64,000 bases of DNA from contig LIUM01000019.1 of NCBI GenBank assembly GCA_001462345.1, positions 1-64,000 of the forward strand, in the 5' to 3' direction. Each line of letters starts with the position of its first letter. The stretch's first letter is position 1. The notes below the pieces were generated by a model. That model was not told the origin of the DNA. It searched no databases and saw only the letters and a program-made list of their open reading frames with translations. Position numbers and translations under genes: made by a program. Origin of the DNA: Fibrobacteria bacterium AD312. Its GTDB lineage: Bacteria; Fibrobacterota; Fibrobacteria; Fibrobacterales; Fibrobacteraceae. Positions 26,424 through 37,300 of the stretch are shown here, in pieces.

Positions 26424-27221
26424 TTAGCCTAATTCTTTTGAACGTTGAGTCGCTGCTTCGACAGTGCGCATTAAAAGGCCTCTAAAGGCCTTTTCTTCAA
26501 GAACTTGAAGCCCTGCAATGGTTGTCCCTCCAGGAGATGAAACCATGGCTGTTAAAGCTTGAGGTTCTTTACTTGATTGCTTTAGTAATTCAAGACTGCC
26601 TTCTAGAGTAGCTAAAACAAGTTCTTTTGCCGCAGCGCGGGTTAAACCCATTTTAACTCCACCCATAATTAATCCTTCGATAAATTCAAAAACATAAGCT
26701 GGACCACTTCCAGATAAACCTGTCACAGCGTCCATCCAAGATTCTTGAACACGCACGGTATTCCCCACATTTTTGAAAATGGATTCTGCTAAAACAAGAG
26801 TTTCTTCCGATACAAAATCAGCAGATAGAGCGATAGCTCCTTTTCCAACAGTTAATGGTAAATTAGGCATGACTCTTAACACTTCGTGAGAACCAAGTTC
26901 ATTTTTAAGGGTGGTAGAGGGGATCCCTGCCATAATAGAAATGAATACTTTTTTTGACAATTGTTGAAGGTCTTTTTTCCAAGAAGAAACCACCGTCTTA
27001 AAAATCTGAGGTTTAACACAAATAAACGCGGTTTCAGCTTGTTTAATTCCTTCTTCAAAAGAAGGAACGCGAAGTGCCCCTAACGATTCATATTCTTTAG
27101 CTGTTAAATTGTTAGGTTCAAAAAATAAAATATCTTGTGGAGACTTTTTTGCTTGAAGCAAACCTTTTAGAATTGCTCCACCCATATTACCAACACCGAT
27201 AAAAAATATTTTTTGAGTCAT
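26424..27221 (-). CDS. proC: Pyrroline-5-carboxylate reductase
   Basis: ProC makes L-proline from pyrroline-5-carboxylate with NAD(P)H. The Rossmann motif is FIGVGNMGGAILKGLL; KPQIFK, RVMPNLPLTVGKGA, DAVTGLSGSGPAYVFEFIE and MVSSPGGTTIAGL are the family's conserved blocks. Two in-frame ATGs exist; the second (27221) has GAGG eight bases upstream, while the first is only two bases from it, so I choose 27221. It lies between rho and the sigma-54 activator gene, all on the minus strand with short gaps, and could be in one transcript with rho. Confidence 0.95.
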   Translation of the reverse strand: MTQKIFFIGVGNMGGAILKGLLQAKKSPQDILFFEPNNLTAKEYESLGALRVPSFEEGIKQAETAFICVKPQIFKTVVSSWKKDLQQLSKKVFISIMAGIPSTTLKNELGSHEVLRVMPNLPLTVGKGAIALSADFVSEETLVLAESIFKNVGNTVRVQESWMDAVTGLSGSGPAYVFEFIEGLIMGGVKMGLTRAAAKELVLATLEGSLELLKQSSKEPQALTAMVSSPGGTTIAGLQVLEEKAFRGLLMRTVEAATQRSKELG

Positions 27222-27237
27222 TATCATTACCTCACAT

Positions 27238-29007
27238 TTAGCCGTTCATAGAAGATAAGAAGTCTTTATTTGTAATGGCATTGAGCATTTTTTCTCGCAT
27301 GAATTCCATAATTTCGGTAGATGTATGGTCTTGCAAGTAGCGACGCAGAATCCAAACACGACGGAGTTCATCTTCAGATAAGAGAAGTTCTTCTTTTCTT
27401 GTACCTGATTTGAATATATCAATGGCAGGCCAAATTCTCTTTTCTGAAATACGACGATCAAGAACGAGTTCCATATTGCCAGTACCCTTAAACTCTTCGA
27501 AAATCACTTCATCCATTCGGCTGCCCGTTTCAATAAGAGCTGTTCCAATAATGGTTAGGGAACCGCCATTTTCGATTTTACGAGCGGCACCAAAGAATCT
27601 TTTTGGGCGTTGCAGAGCCATGGCGTCGACACCACCAGATAAGATTTTACCAGAATGAGGAATGACTACGTTGTTGGCGCGTGCAAAACGAGTAATAGAG
27701 TCTAATAAAATGACAACATCATTACCATGCTCGACTAGTCGCTTTGCTTTTTCAAGAACCATGTCAGCGACTTGAACGTGACGTTCAGGAGGTTCGTCAA
27801 ATGTAGATGCAAGAACTTCTCCTTTCACATGACGACGCATATCGGTTACTTCTTCTGGACGTTCATCAATCAATAATACAAGAAGCTTCACTTCTGGATG
27901 GTTTGCTGCGATGGCATTTGCCACATTTTGAAGTAAAACCGTTTTACCAGTACGTGGAGGAGCAAGTAAAATACCTCTTTGCCCTTTACCAATTGGAGTA
28001 AATAAATCCATAATACGGGTACTTAACTCTTCTTTATTCCATTCTAGATTAAACCTTTCAAAAGGATGGATCGGAGTTAAATATTCAAAAGAAACACGAC
28101 GCTTTGCCTTTTCTGGAGGATCAAAATTAATCGTATCAATTCTCATTAATGCAAAATATTTTTCATTATCTCGAGGCTGTCTTACTTGGCCAGTAATAGA
28201 ATCACCCGTTTTGAGTTCAAAACGTTTGATTTGATTTGGACTTATATAAATATCATCAGGACCAGCTAAATAGTTATGATCAGGGCTTCTTAGAAAACCG
28301 TAGCCTTCGTTTAAAATTTCAAGAACACCTTCTGTATAGATAGGGACATCTTCGCCTGCGGTGGCGCCAAGAATTCTATAAATTAAAGCTTGTTTGCGTA
28401 AGCGTTTTACATCTGGAATTTCGAATTCAAGAGCTTGACGTTGAAGCTCAAACATCGGCATATTGCGAAGCTGTTTCCACTTTTGTACTGCAATCGCCAC
28501 TTTTTCTGGATCAGCAGGTGGAGCTTGAATGACTTCGTCAGAACCTTCTTCTTGAGGCATATAACGGTTATTGCGACGATTTTTAAACTTATTGAATTTA
28601 TTGAACTTATTGTGTCTTTGATTTTGATTAGGGTAGCGTTGAAAGTGATCATTGGATGGCGTATTCGCCTGATTCTCTACATTTTCAGGCGCTTGAGATC
28701 CTTCTTGTCCAGAAGTTTTTTCATTATCTGATACTGGAGTGTTGTTGTTTTCTGAGGAGCTGACAGGGGTATTATTTTCTATAACCTCATTGGATTCCAT
28801 TTCTGAAGAATCGTCAGAAGAGGTTTCTCTCTTAGAGCGCATTGGTTTTCTACCTCTTGCTTTTTTTGCTGCTTCTTCAGGAAATTCTATTGGTTGGGCG
28901 AGATCCCCGAGAGCTTCATAATTAGGAACGGTTGTATCATCTAATGGAATAAGATCAGAAATAAGTTTGGAATCGTCTTTAGTAGAGTTCTTTTTCGGTC
29001 TCGGCAC
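27238..29007 (-). CDS. rho: Transcription termination factor Rho with long Asn-rich N-terminal extension
   Basis: The C-terminal ~400 residues are canonical Rho: cold-shock-like RNA-binding domain ([23 protein letters not shown]), Walker A in [28 protein letters not shown], and the Q/R loops. Before it are ~150 residues of low-complexity sequence: a basic stretch ([13 protein letters not shown]), a Ser/Asn/Glu-rich region ([13 protein letters not shown]) and an Arg/Asn/Phe/Lys-rich part ([18 protein letters not shown]). I set the start at the GTG at 29007 because AGGAGG lies five bases upstream, whereas an earlier TTG has no such site. The hexameric helicase terminates unprotected RNA. Confidence 0.96.
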   Translation of the reverse strand: MPRPKKNSTKDDSKLISDLIPLDDTTVPNYEALGDLAQPIEFPEEAAKKARGRKPMRSKRETSSDDSSEMESNEVIENNTPVSSSENNNTPVSDNEKTSGQEGSQAPENVENQANTPSNDHFQRYPNQNQRHNKFNKFNKFKNRRNNRYMPQEEGSDEVIQAPPADPEKVAIAVQKWKQLRNMPMFELQRQALEFEIPDVKRLRKQALIYRILGATAGEDVPIYTEGVLEILNEGYGFLRSPDHNYLAGPDDIYISPNQIKRFELKTGDSITGQVRQPRDNEKYFALMRIDTINFDPPEKAKRRVSFEYLTPIHPFERFNLEWNKEELSTRIMDLFTPIGKGQRGILLAPPRTGKTVLLQNVANAIAANHPEVKLLVLLIDERPEEVTDMRRHVKGEVLASTFDEPPERHVQVADMVLEKAKRLVEHGNDVVILLDSITRFARANNVVIPHSGKILSGGVDAMALQRPKRFFGAARKIENGGSLTIIGTALIETGSRMDEVIFEEFKGTGNMELVLDRRISEKRIWPAIDIFKSGTRKEELLLSEDELRRVWILRRYLQDHTSTEIMEFMREKMLNAITNKDFLSSMNG

Positions 29008-29065
29008 GTATGCCTCCTGAAATAACAAAGTATAATGGATAGTGATTTAAAGATAAGTTGAAGAA

Positions 29066-29118
29066 TTTCAGTCAAATAATATTATATAAAAAATAAAGAA
29101 ATGCTTTTTCGACTGAAA
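29066..29118. repeat. Inverted repeat in the rho/folK divergent gap
   Basis: Arms TTTCAGTC (29066-29073) and GACTGAAA (29111-29118) flank an AT-rich core. It sits between divergent genes and might be a regulator site or an mRNA hairpin for rho; it may also be chance. Confidence 0.25.
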
Positions 29119-29188
29119 CTGAATAATAAGATAGATAAATTCTCTCTTTTTGTCTAAAAAAAGGTGTTTGAAAATCTATATTAGGGGT

Positions 29189-29698
29189 GTGGAAACTTTA
29201 GAACGTGTATTTATAGCTTTAGGTAGCAATATTTCTCCTCGAGGGCCTCGTTTAATGGCTGCTCGTCAAATGCTTCGTGGCATCGCTGCGGGAGGTTGGA
29301 AGGAAAGTGCTATTTACGAAACGCCTCCAGTTGGACCTGAGGGGCAGGATAAGTATTTTAATCAAGTCGTGAGCTTTTGGTATTCTAGAGGGAAGGGACG
29401 TCTTTTAAATTATTTGAAAGGAGCAGAACTTCTTTTAGGGAGAAAGCCTAGAGGGCATTGGAATTCAAGAGAAATTGATTTAGACCTATTGTATTACGGA
29501 GAAATCGTTTCTTCAGGTCGTCCAACAGTACCTCACCCAGAAGTTCAAAAACGCCAATTTGTGTTGATTCCGCTTTGTGACATTGCTCCAGAATGGAAGG
29601 ATCCATTAACGGGTTGTTCTCTTCAAGAGATGCTTTTTGAATTACGTCGTCGAGAGGGTGATCTTGGTTTTAAGGTTGTGGATTCGGAGGATTTTTAA
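29189..29698 (+). CDS. folK: 6-hydroxymethyl-dihydropterin diphosphokinase
   Basis: FolK transfers pyrophosphate from ATP to hydroxymethyl-dihydropterin in folate synthesis. Seen are VFIALGSN at the start, YETPPVGPEGQDKYFNQVV, LGRKPRGHWNSREIDLDLLYYG and VPHPEVQKRQFVLIPLCDIAP, all family motifs. The start is uncertain: the frame is open from a TTG at 29150, another TTG is at 29168, and a GTG at 29189 gives the usual short lead before the first strand; none has an ideal ribosome site. The next gene starts directly after the stop, so folK, the deoxynucleoside kinase and panC form an operon. Confidence 0.9.
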   Translation: METLERVFIALGSNISPRGPRLMAARQMLRGIAAGGWKESAIYETPPVGPEGQDKYFNQVVSFWYSRGKGRLLNYLKGAELLLGRKPRGHWNSREIDLDLLYYGEIVSSGRPTVPHPEVQKRQFVLIPLCDIAPEWKDPLTGCSLQEMLFELRRREGDLGFKVVDSEDF

Positions 29699-30346
29699 AT
29701 GAGATTAAATCCAGACATTCATTTTTTGGCGATTGAAGGTGTAATTGGTGTAGGTAAAACTTCACTTGCGAAAGTGCTTGCAGAGCGTTTGAATGCAACT
29801 CTCTTAGAAGAAATGTTTGAAGAAAATCCTTTTCTTGAAAAGTTTTATCAACAACCTGAAGAATACGCTTTTCAAACTCAGTTATTCTTTCTTTTATCAA
29901 GACATCGTCAATTACTAGATTCATTTATTCAAAATGACTTGTTTCGTCATTTGATTATTAGTGATTATTCTTTTGATAAAGATCGAATTTTTGCTCTTCA
30001 AAATCTTTCGGAAGATGAAATGTATATGTATGATGCGGTTTTAAAATCATTAGATAATAATGTGCCTCGTCCAGATTACATCATTTATCTTCAAGCTAGT
30101 GTTGAAACATTGATTACTAGAATTAAGGGTCGTAATCGCCCTATGGAAAAAGGGATAGACGGTCATTATTTGCGTGACCTACAAGAACGTTACGATCATC
30201 ATTTTTGGCATTACAATGATTGTCCTGTATTAATCATTAATACAGATAAGGTAGATTTTGTGAATAATGAAAATCACTTAAAACAAATATTAAATGTCAT
30301 TCAAACTTGGCCATCACAAACAACTTATTTTATTCCTGAAGGTTGA
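29699..30346 (+). CDS. Deoxynucleoside kinase (dAdo/dGuo kinase family)
   Basis: This 215-residue P-loop kinase has Walker A FLAIEGVIGVGKTSLAKVLA, the FLEKFYQQPEEYAFQTQLFFLLSRHRQL region, and the LID-like RIKGRNRPME, matching bacterial deoxyadenosine/deoxyguanosine kinases. It would phosphorylate salvaged deoxynucleosides to their 5'-monophosphates. GGAGG lies eight bases before the ATG, and the ATG directly follows the folK stop. Specificity for dA, dG or dC cannot be read from sequence here. The folK-dNK pairing is common in FCB and some Firmicute genomes to my knowledge. Confidence 0.9.
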   Translation: MRLNPDIHFLAIEGVIGVGKTSLAKVLAERLNATLLEEMFEENPFLEKFYQQPEEYAFQTQLFFLLSRHRQLLDSFIQNDLFRHLIISDYSFDKDRIFALQNLSEDEMYMYDAVLKSLDNNVPRPDYIIYLQASVETLITRIKGRNRPMEKGIDGHYLRDLQERYDHHFWHYNDCPVLIINTDKVDFVNNENHLKQILNVIQTWPSQTTYFIPEG

Positions 30347-30351
30347 TCCCC

Positions 30352-31203
30352 ATGAAAGTCATAAAAACAATCGCGTCTCTTAGACGCACTTTATCTACAT
30401 ATAACAAAGCTGGCAAAAAAATAGGCTTAGTTCCTACAATGGGAGCACTACATGAAGGCCATATGAGTCTTGTAGATAAAAGCGTAGAAGAAATGGATGT
30501 GACTATTGTTAGTGTTTTTGTTAATCCAATACAATTTGGGAAAAATGAAGATTTAGATAAATACCCAAGGCGATTAGAAGCAGATGCCTCTTTAGCATCT
30601 GAGCATGGGGCTGATTTTATCTTTGCTCCTTCTGTTGCTGAAATGTATCCATCTGGTAATTCTTCTACTTTAATTAGAAATGAGGAGTTAGAAGGCCTTT
30701 ATTGTGGCGCTTATCGTCCAGGGCATTTCAGAGGTGTTTTAACAGTGGTAGCTAAACTCTTTATGATTACCCAGGCAGATAAGGCTTATTTTGGTTTAAA
30801 AGATTACCAACAAGTCTTTTTGATAGAAAAGATGGTTGAAGATCTTAATATTAAAACAAAAATAGTCCGTATTCCAATAGTAAGAGGCCCCTCAGGCTTG
30901 GCTCTTTCCAGCCGTAATGAATATCTTACAGATGAAGAAAAAACGAATGCGGTCGCTTTATTTGAAGGTTTAACAGCAGCCAAAAAAGCATATAGTGAAG
31001 GAGAACGTAGTGTTGCTAAACTTCGAGATTCTGTGATTCGCTATATATTAATGAAAAGGGGCGTTGTACAATTTGTAGAAGTGGTGAATGCTGAAACTTT
31101 ACAAAAATGTGCTGGTCTCTTAAATAAAGAAAGAGTAGTGATATTAGTTGCGGTCTTCTTTGGTAAGACTCGCTTGATTGATAATATGGAATTGACTGAT
31201 TAA
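30352..31203 (+). CDS. panC: Pantothenate synthetase
   Basis: PanC condenses pantoate with beta-alanine using ATP. VPTMGALHEGHMSLV is the signature with the HIGH-like motif, followed by SVFVNPIQFGKNEDLDKYPR, YCGAYRPGHFRGVLTVV, KDYQQVFLIEKMVEDL and LALSSRNEYL. The ATG at 30352 is preferred over an earlier TTG overlapping the previous stop, since it gives the normal beginning. It ends the folK operon, and a strong terminator follows. panB, panD and panE are absent from the window. Confidence 0.96.
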   Translation: MKVIKTIASLRRTLSTYNKAGKKIGLVPTMGALHEGHMSLVDKSVEEMDVTIVSVFVNPIQFGKNEDLDKYPRRLEADASLASEHGADFIFAPSVAEMYPSGNSSTLIRNEELEGLYCGAYRPGHFRGVLTVVAKLFMITQADKAYFGLKDYQQVFLIEKMVEDLNIKTKIVRIPIVRGPSGLALSSRNEYLTDEEKTNAVALFEGLTAAKKAYSEGERSVAKLRDSVIRYILMKRGVVQFVEVVNAETLQKCAGLLNKERVVILVAVFFGKTRLIDNMELTD

Positions 31204-31227
31204 AATTTCTTAAAATTAATATCAAAA

Positions 31228-31257
31228 AAAGCACTGTTTTGAAACAGTGCTTTTTTT
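31228..31257. terminator. Bidirectional terminator after panC
   Basis: The 12-pair stem AAAGCACTGTTT/AAACAGTGCTTT is flanked by A and T runs, so it can stop transcription from panC and from the giant gene that faces it. Confidence 0.85.
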
Positions 31258-31268
31258 ATAATGAATTC

Positions 31269-31306
31269 GTCGATATTGATTCATTAGAGTATGATTCAAT
31301 ATCGAC
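31269..31306. repeat. Long inverted repeat downstream of the giant gene
   Basis: Arms GTCGATATTGAT-TCAT and ATGAT-TCAATATCGAC pair over 16 positions with one T-T mismatch around a six-base loop. It lies 12 bases past the stop of the giant gene. There is no T run, so it may protect the mRNA 3' end rather than terminate. Confidence 0.5.
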
Positions 31307-31317
31307 TAAGGTTCATT

Positions 31318-34300
31318 TTATTTACGTCTCTTTTTCTTTTTAGTCTTAGGAGCTTGCTTTGTGTCTGCAGCTGGTGCAGGCTCATCTTTTTTTACTTCTT
31401 CGGCTTTACGAACATCTTTCATCTTAAAGCTGACGTTGATTTCAGCTGTTTCTACTTTTGAGTAGAGACCGCCTTTATCTTTAATCTTGAAGGTAAATTC
31501 GTCGAGTCCATAGAAGCCTTTATTAGGTGTGTAAGAGAAGGATCCATCGCGATTATTGATGGTTACAGAACCATTTTGAGGTTTGCTTACAAGCACTGCC
31601 TCAATAGGCTTTTCACCATCTGGATCTGTGGCTCCAGCCATTAAACCGTTTGTGGCATTTACTTTTAATACTTCACCTTCTTTAGTCTGGTAGGCTTGCG
31701 AAACAGCAACTGGGGCATCATTTACTGCAACTACAGTAAATTTAGCTTTTGTTGTAGCTGAAGCACCTTCTGGATCTGTGACAGTAAAGGTGATAGTTTC
31801 AGGAGATCCGTTCCAATGTTCATAAGGTTGAGATACCTTAAGTTCATTTCTAACGCGATCATGATCGACTCTTAAGAATTTGTTTCCTGTGAATGTCCAT
31901 TTTAATTCATCAAAACGATGATCTTTATCGCGTGCAAATTGGTCTAATTTGATTATTGCAATAACGCCATTGTTTTCATCTTCTTTGATTGTATAGTCAG
32001 GAATATCTCTCATGACTGGAACAGAATTCACGTGTTTGACAACAAATTTTGCCACCGATTTATCGGAAGCACCAGCAGGGTCTTTGGCTGTAAACACAAG
32101 CGTTTCTTCTCCAAACCAATCTAAACGTTTAGGTTTAATTAAGGCTTCACGTCCACTTGTTATCATCACATCTAGATGTCTGTTTCCTGTCACAGTCCAT
32201 TTGATTTCATGGTTTTTATTATCTGGATCTTTAACATAGTTATCAAGTTTAATAGGCTTAAATCCTTTGCCTTCAAGAGTTTCTTGTCCTTCAATAGCTG
32301 TAACTACTGGAGGGTCATTTACTGGTTTAACAGTAAATTTGGCTGTTATAGAAGCTTTTTCGCCACTAGGATCAAAAACATTGATTGTAACAGATTCTGA
32401 GCCATTCCAGAAAGAATCTGGAGTACGAATTGTTAGAACACCTTTTTGATCAATGTTGAAATCTAACTCGTGCTTAACCGTAGATGGTTTGCCGCTTGTT
32501 AAACGACCTTTCTTGTCTTTTGAGGGAGGTAAACCATTATCAATCGTCCAATAGAGATCTTCTAATTTATTATCAGGATCAGATACTAACTTGCTAAAAT
32601 CAATTTGTGGAAATGATTTTTTCTCATCAATCGTGATCGGTTGAATGTTTTTCAGTTGTGGAGGATCATTGACTGGGGTTACTTCAAATGTTACTGATTC
32701 AGAAGCTGAAGCACCTAATTTATCTTTCACAGTAAATATGAGCGTTTCTTTGCCAAACCAATTTGGATTTGGAGCCATCACCATGGCTTTTGAACCTCTA
32801 ATTTCGACTTTCAAATCTTTATTTCCAGAAACAGACCAAGTTAATTCATTTGGCTTATTGTCTGGATCAGTGACTACACTTCCTAAATCCACAGGAGCAA
32901 ATTTTTCTTTTTCCTTAATCGTTTGACCTTTAAGTCCTTTAATTACTGGAGAATCATTGACTGGTTCTACTTTAAAGAGAATAGGTTGAACGGCTTTTCC
33001 ACCTTCTGGATCTTGTACCGTTAGAATTATTTTTTCTTCACCAAACCAGTATTTATCTGGTGTTGTGACGATGAGTTGATTTTTTGCATTTATAGATGCT
33101 TTTAATTGTCTTGTATTTTGTACAGAGAAATTAAGTGATGAAGTAGGGTGGTCATCATCGCTTACAAATGCATTTAGATCAACAGCCTTAAAGGATTCTT
33201 TTTCTTGAATTTCTTGTGTTGGAATTGGCTTTAAGACAGGAAGATCGTTGACGGATTCAACAACGAGTTGAATTGTTTTAGAGTCTTTAGCACCTTCAGG
33301 GTCTCTTACAGTAAAGGTCACTTTACGTTCACCATGGAAGAACTTAGAAGCGATCTTGATATTTGCCACTCTCTTGTCATCAATTTCAACAGTTACATCA
33401 TCTGCCACTGGAGCCACTTCTGCTTCTTCTTGTTTTTTTCCTTTTTTACCTTTACGGGCTTTTTTAGGCGCAGGAGCAGGTGTATTTGGATTTTCTACTT
33501 TAACATCCCAAACCAACTTATCCTTTTTGTGGTCTAGGTCTTCTACGAAGTTATCTAAAGGAATGCTCTTGAAAGAACCTTTTTCCTTGATTTTCTGATC
33601 AGGAATATCCTTGATTACAGGTGCATCATTGACTGAGGTGATTTCAAAAGGAACGATTATTGAAGAAGCGCCACCAGCTTTATCTTTGACAATTAAAACT
33701 AGAGATTCTTGTTCTCCATTGTAATGTGGATAAGGAGCAGTTACAGTTAAAACACGAGAAGAAGAAATTTCTGTTTTCAAGTTTTTCTGGCCACTCACTG
33801 TCCAAGTCAATTCTGATGGTTTGTCATCAGGATCTTTAACGTAATCATCTAATTTGATTGGCTTAAAGGTTTGTTTTTCTTTAATTTTTTGGCCAGGAAT
33901 AGCTGAAATGGTTGGAGGATCATTGACTTCTGTAGCCTCGAAAATCATTTTATGAGAATCTTTACCGCCTTCAGGGTCTGTGACTGTAAAGGTCAGCTCT
34001 TCTTTCCCAAACCATTGATTATGAGGAACAGAAATGATCACTGTATTGTCTTTCTTGATTTCAACTTTAAGATTTTTGTTACCAGTGATGGTCCATTTTA
34101 GATCTGTGACTTTATGATCAGGATCTGAGGCTAAAGTAGACAAATCAATCGTATTGAAACGGCCACCTTCGCGAATGGTTTCACCTTTTGAAGCTTTATC
34201 AGATATTTTTGGAATATCATTGATGGACATAACAGTTGCTTTCATTGTAGATGAAGCAACGCCACCTTCAGGGTCTGTAGCAGTAAATGTAATGTTTGCT

Positions 34301-37300
34301 GCGCCATTCCAATAGGTGTCAGGAATAACAATTGTTGCGATTTGTTTATTATCAATATTCACTTTCAAAGGAGATTCTGCTACTGGAGCAGCCTCTGCCT
34401 TTTTACCTCTTTTCTTTGAAGGAGCAGCTTTAGCACTAACTGGAACCGCTTTCCAACTCCAAGTCAAGGCTTCTTTCTTATGATCAGGGTCTTTAATAAA
34501 ATCATTCAACTTAATAGGAATGAATTGTTTCTTTTCATCAATTTCTTGATCAGGAATTTCTTTAACAAACTCAGGTTTATCATTTACAGATTCAATCGTA
34601 TAAACGACAGAACGTGTATCAGATGCCCCTTCTGGGTCAGTGACTGTGATTTTCAATGTTTCTGAGCCATGCCAGAATTCATTAGGTGCAGTTACTGTAA
34701 GTTTTCTTGATTGATCTAAAGAGGCTTTAAGGTCTTTATTTCCTTCAATTTTCCATTTCAATTTAGCATTGTCATGATCTAAATCATTTACATAATCATC
34801 AAGAGAAATGACCTTAAAGGCTGCTTTTTCTTTAATTGTTTGAGATGGAATGTCCTTCATTACTGGAGGATCGTTAATGGATTTAACAGAGAAAGTGGCT
34901 GTTTGTTTTGCCGTGGCTCCATCTGGATCAGAAACTGCAAATGTGATTTTTTCAGAACCATTCCATAATTTATTAGGAGTCGAAATGGAAACTTCACCAT
35001 TTTTATTCATGGATATTTTAAGATCCTTAGCTCCAGTGATGTTCCATTTTAATTTAGAATATGGATCATCAGGATCTTCCACTAATTCTGATAGATTAAA
35101 TGAAGCAAAAGATTCTTTTTCTAAGATGCTTTGATCATTAATCTTTTTCAAAACAGGTGCATCATTAATAGATTTTACAGTAAAGAGAACGGTGGATGTC
35201 GCTTTCGCTCCTTCAGGATCTGTAACAGTGAAGACGATTTGTTCTGCACCATTCCAATATTCATTTGGAGTGACTACAGTGGCCACTTTCTTTTCATCTA
35301 ATTTGACTTGAAGAGCTGTTTGATAGTTTTTAGGAGCACCAGGAGCTGGCTTTACTTCAAAGGTCCAGCTTAAATCATTTTTATTATGATCAGGATCATT
35401 AATGAAATCATTCAACGAAATAGGAGCAAATGTTTTTTTCTCATTAATGGTTTGGTTTTGAATGTCCTTCACAAAAATGGGCTGATCATTGATGGATTCA
35501 ATGGTGAATTGAACAGAACGACTATCAGAAGCACCTTCTGGATCAGTCACAGTAAATTTTATGGTTTCAGATCCATGCCAAAGAGGATTTGGTGCAGTGA
35601 CTGTTGCTTTTCGATTTGCATCAATAGTCGCTTTCAAATCTTTGTTTCCTGAAACAGTCCACTTTAATAGCTTAAAGTCATGATCCAGATCTTTTACATA
35701 ATTATCAAGCTCAATTTCCTTAAACTGTTGTTTTTCTTTAATGGTTTGGTCTTTTATGTCTGACATGATAGGAGGATCGTTAATCGATTTGACTGTAAAG
35801 ACAGCCGTTTGTTTAGCCGAAGCACCTTCTGGATCGGTGACTGTAAAGGTAATCTTCTCCATTCCATTCCATAAATTATTTGGAGTAGTAACGGAAGCAA
35901 TTCCGTTTTTAATAATGACCTTAAGATCTTTTTCTCCAGAAGTCGTCCATTTTAATTTATCAAATGAGTGGTCTGCATCAGTAACAATTTCTTGTAGATG
36001 AATTTCAGCGAAAGATTGTTTTTCATCAATGGTTTGATCATTGATTTTCTTTAAGACTGGAACGTCGTTAATAGATTTAACCGTAAATTTAGCAGAAACA
36101 GATGCCTTTCCACCTTCTGGATCTGTGGCGGTAAATGTAATTTGGTCTGCTCCATTCCACATTTTATCAGGAATTTGTATCGTCGCTACATGTTTAGCAT
36201 CTAGATTTACTTGTAAACCTGGGGTATATCCTTTGGGAGATCCTGGAGCTGCTTTGACATCAAAAGTCCATGTTAATTCATCTAATTTGTGATCAGGGTC
36301 TTTAATCATTTCCCCTAGTTTAATTGGAGCAAATTCTTTCTTTTCATCAATTTCCTGATCGTCCACTTTTTTGGTGAATTCAGGAAGATCGTTGATGGAT
36401 TCAATGGTAAATGTAACGGTTCTTTCGTCAGATGCATTTGCTGGGTCAGTGACCTTGATGTTTAATGTTTCTGAGCCATTCCAATAAATAGTAGGTGGAG
36501 TAATAGTCATTTTGCGATTAGCATCGATGACTACCTTTAATTCTTTATTTCCAGAAACAGTCCATTTTAGGTTATTTTTTTCGTGGTCAATATCAGTTAC
36601 AAAATTATCCAATTCAATAGGCTTGAATGATTGTTTTTCTTTAATAGTCTGTTCAGGAATATCTTTCAAAACTGGAGGGTCATTAATTGATTTTACAGTG
36701 AGCTTCATTGTTGTTGTAGCGGAACCACCTTCAGGGTCGGTTGCTTTTACTGTGAGTATTTCAGAACCATTCCAATTGATATTTGGTGTTTTGAAAGATA
36801 CTTCACGAGTCTTGGCGTTTAAGGAGGCTTTAATTTCTTTAAGACCAGATAATTCAATATTTAGTTTAGAAAGATCATGGTCTGCATCAGATAAAAATTC
36901 ATCTAAAACAACAGAACTAAGTTCGCTTTTTTCTTCTACTGTTTGATCTGCGATTTTCTTAAATACAGGAATATCATTAATGGATTTAACAGTAAAAGTA
37001 ACGTCTTGTTTTACTGTAGCACCTTCGGGGTCTGTTACAGTAAAGGTTACAATAGCGGCTCCATTCCAGTAGGTGTCAGGGATTTCAATGTTAGCAACAT
37101 GCTTTTCATTTACACTGACGTTTAACGTACCAGATTCAGGTTCTTTTCCTTGGTGTTTTACACTAACATCAATAGAGAGGTCAGAATTTTTATGGTCAGG
37201 ATCTTTGATGAATTCATCAATGTTTATAGGAGTAAATTTTTTCTTTTCATCAATAAATTGATTTGGAATTGTCTTTACAAAAACGGGGGCGTCATTAATT

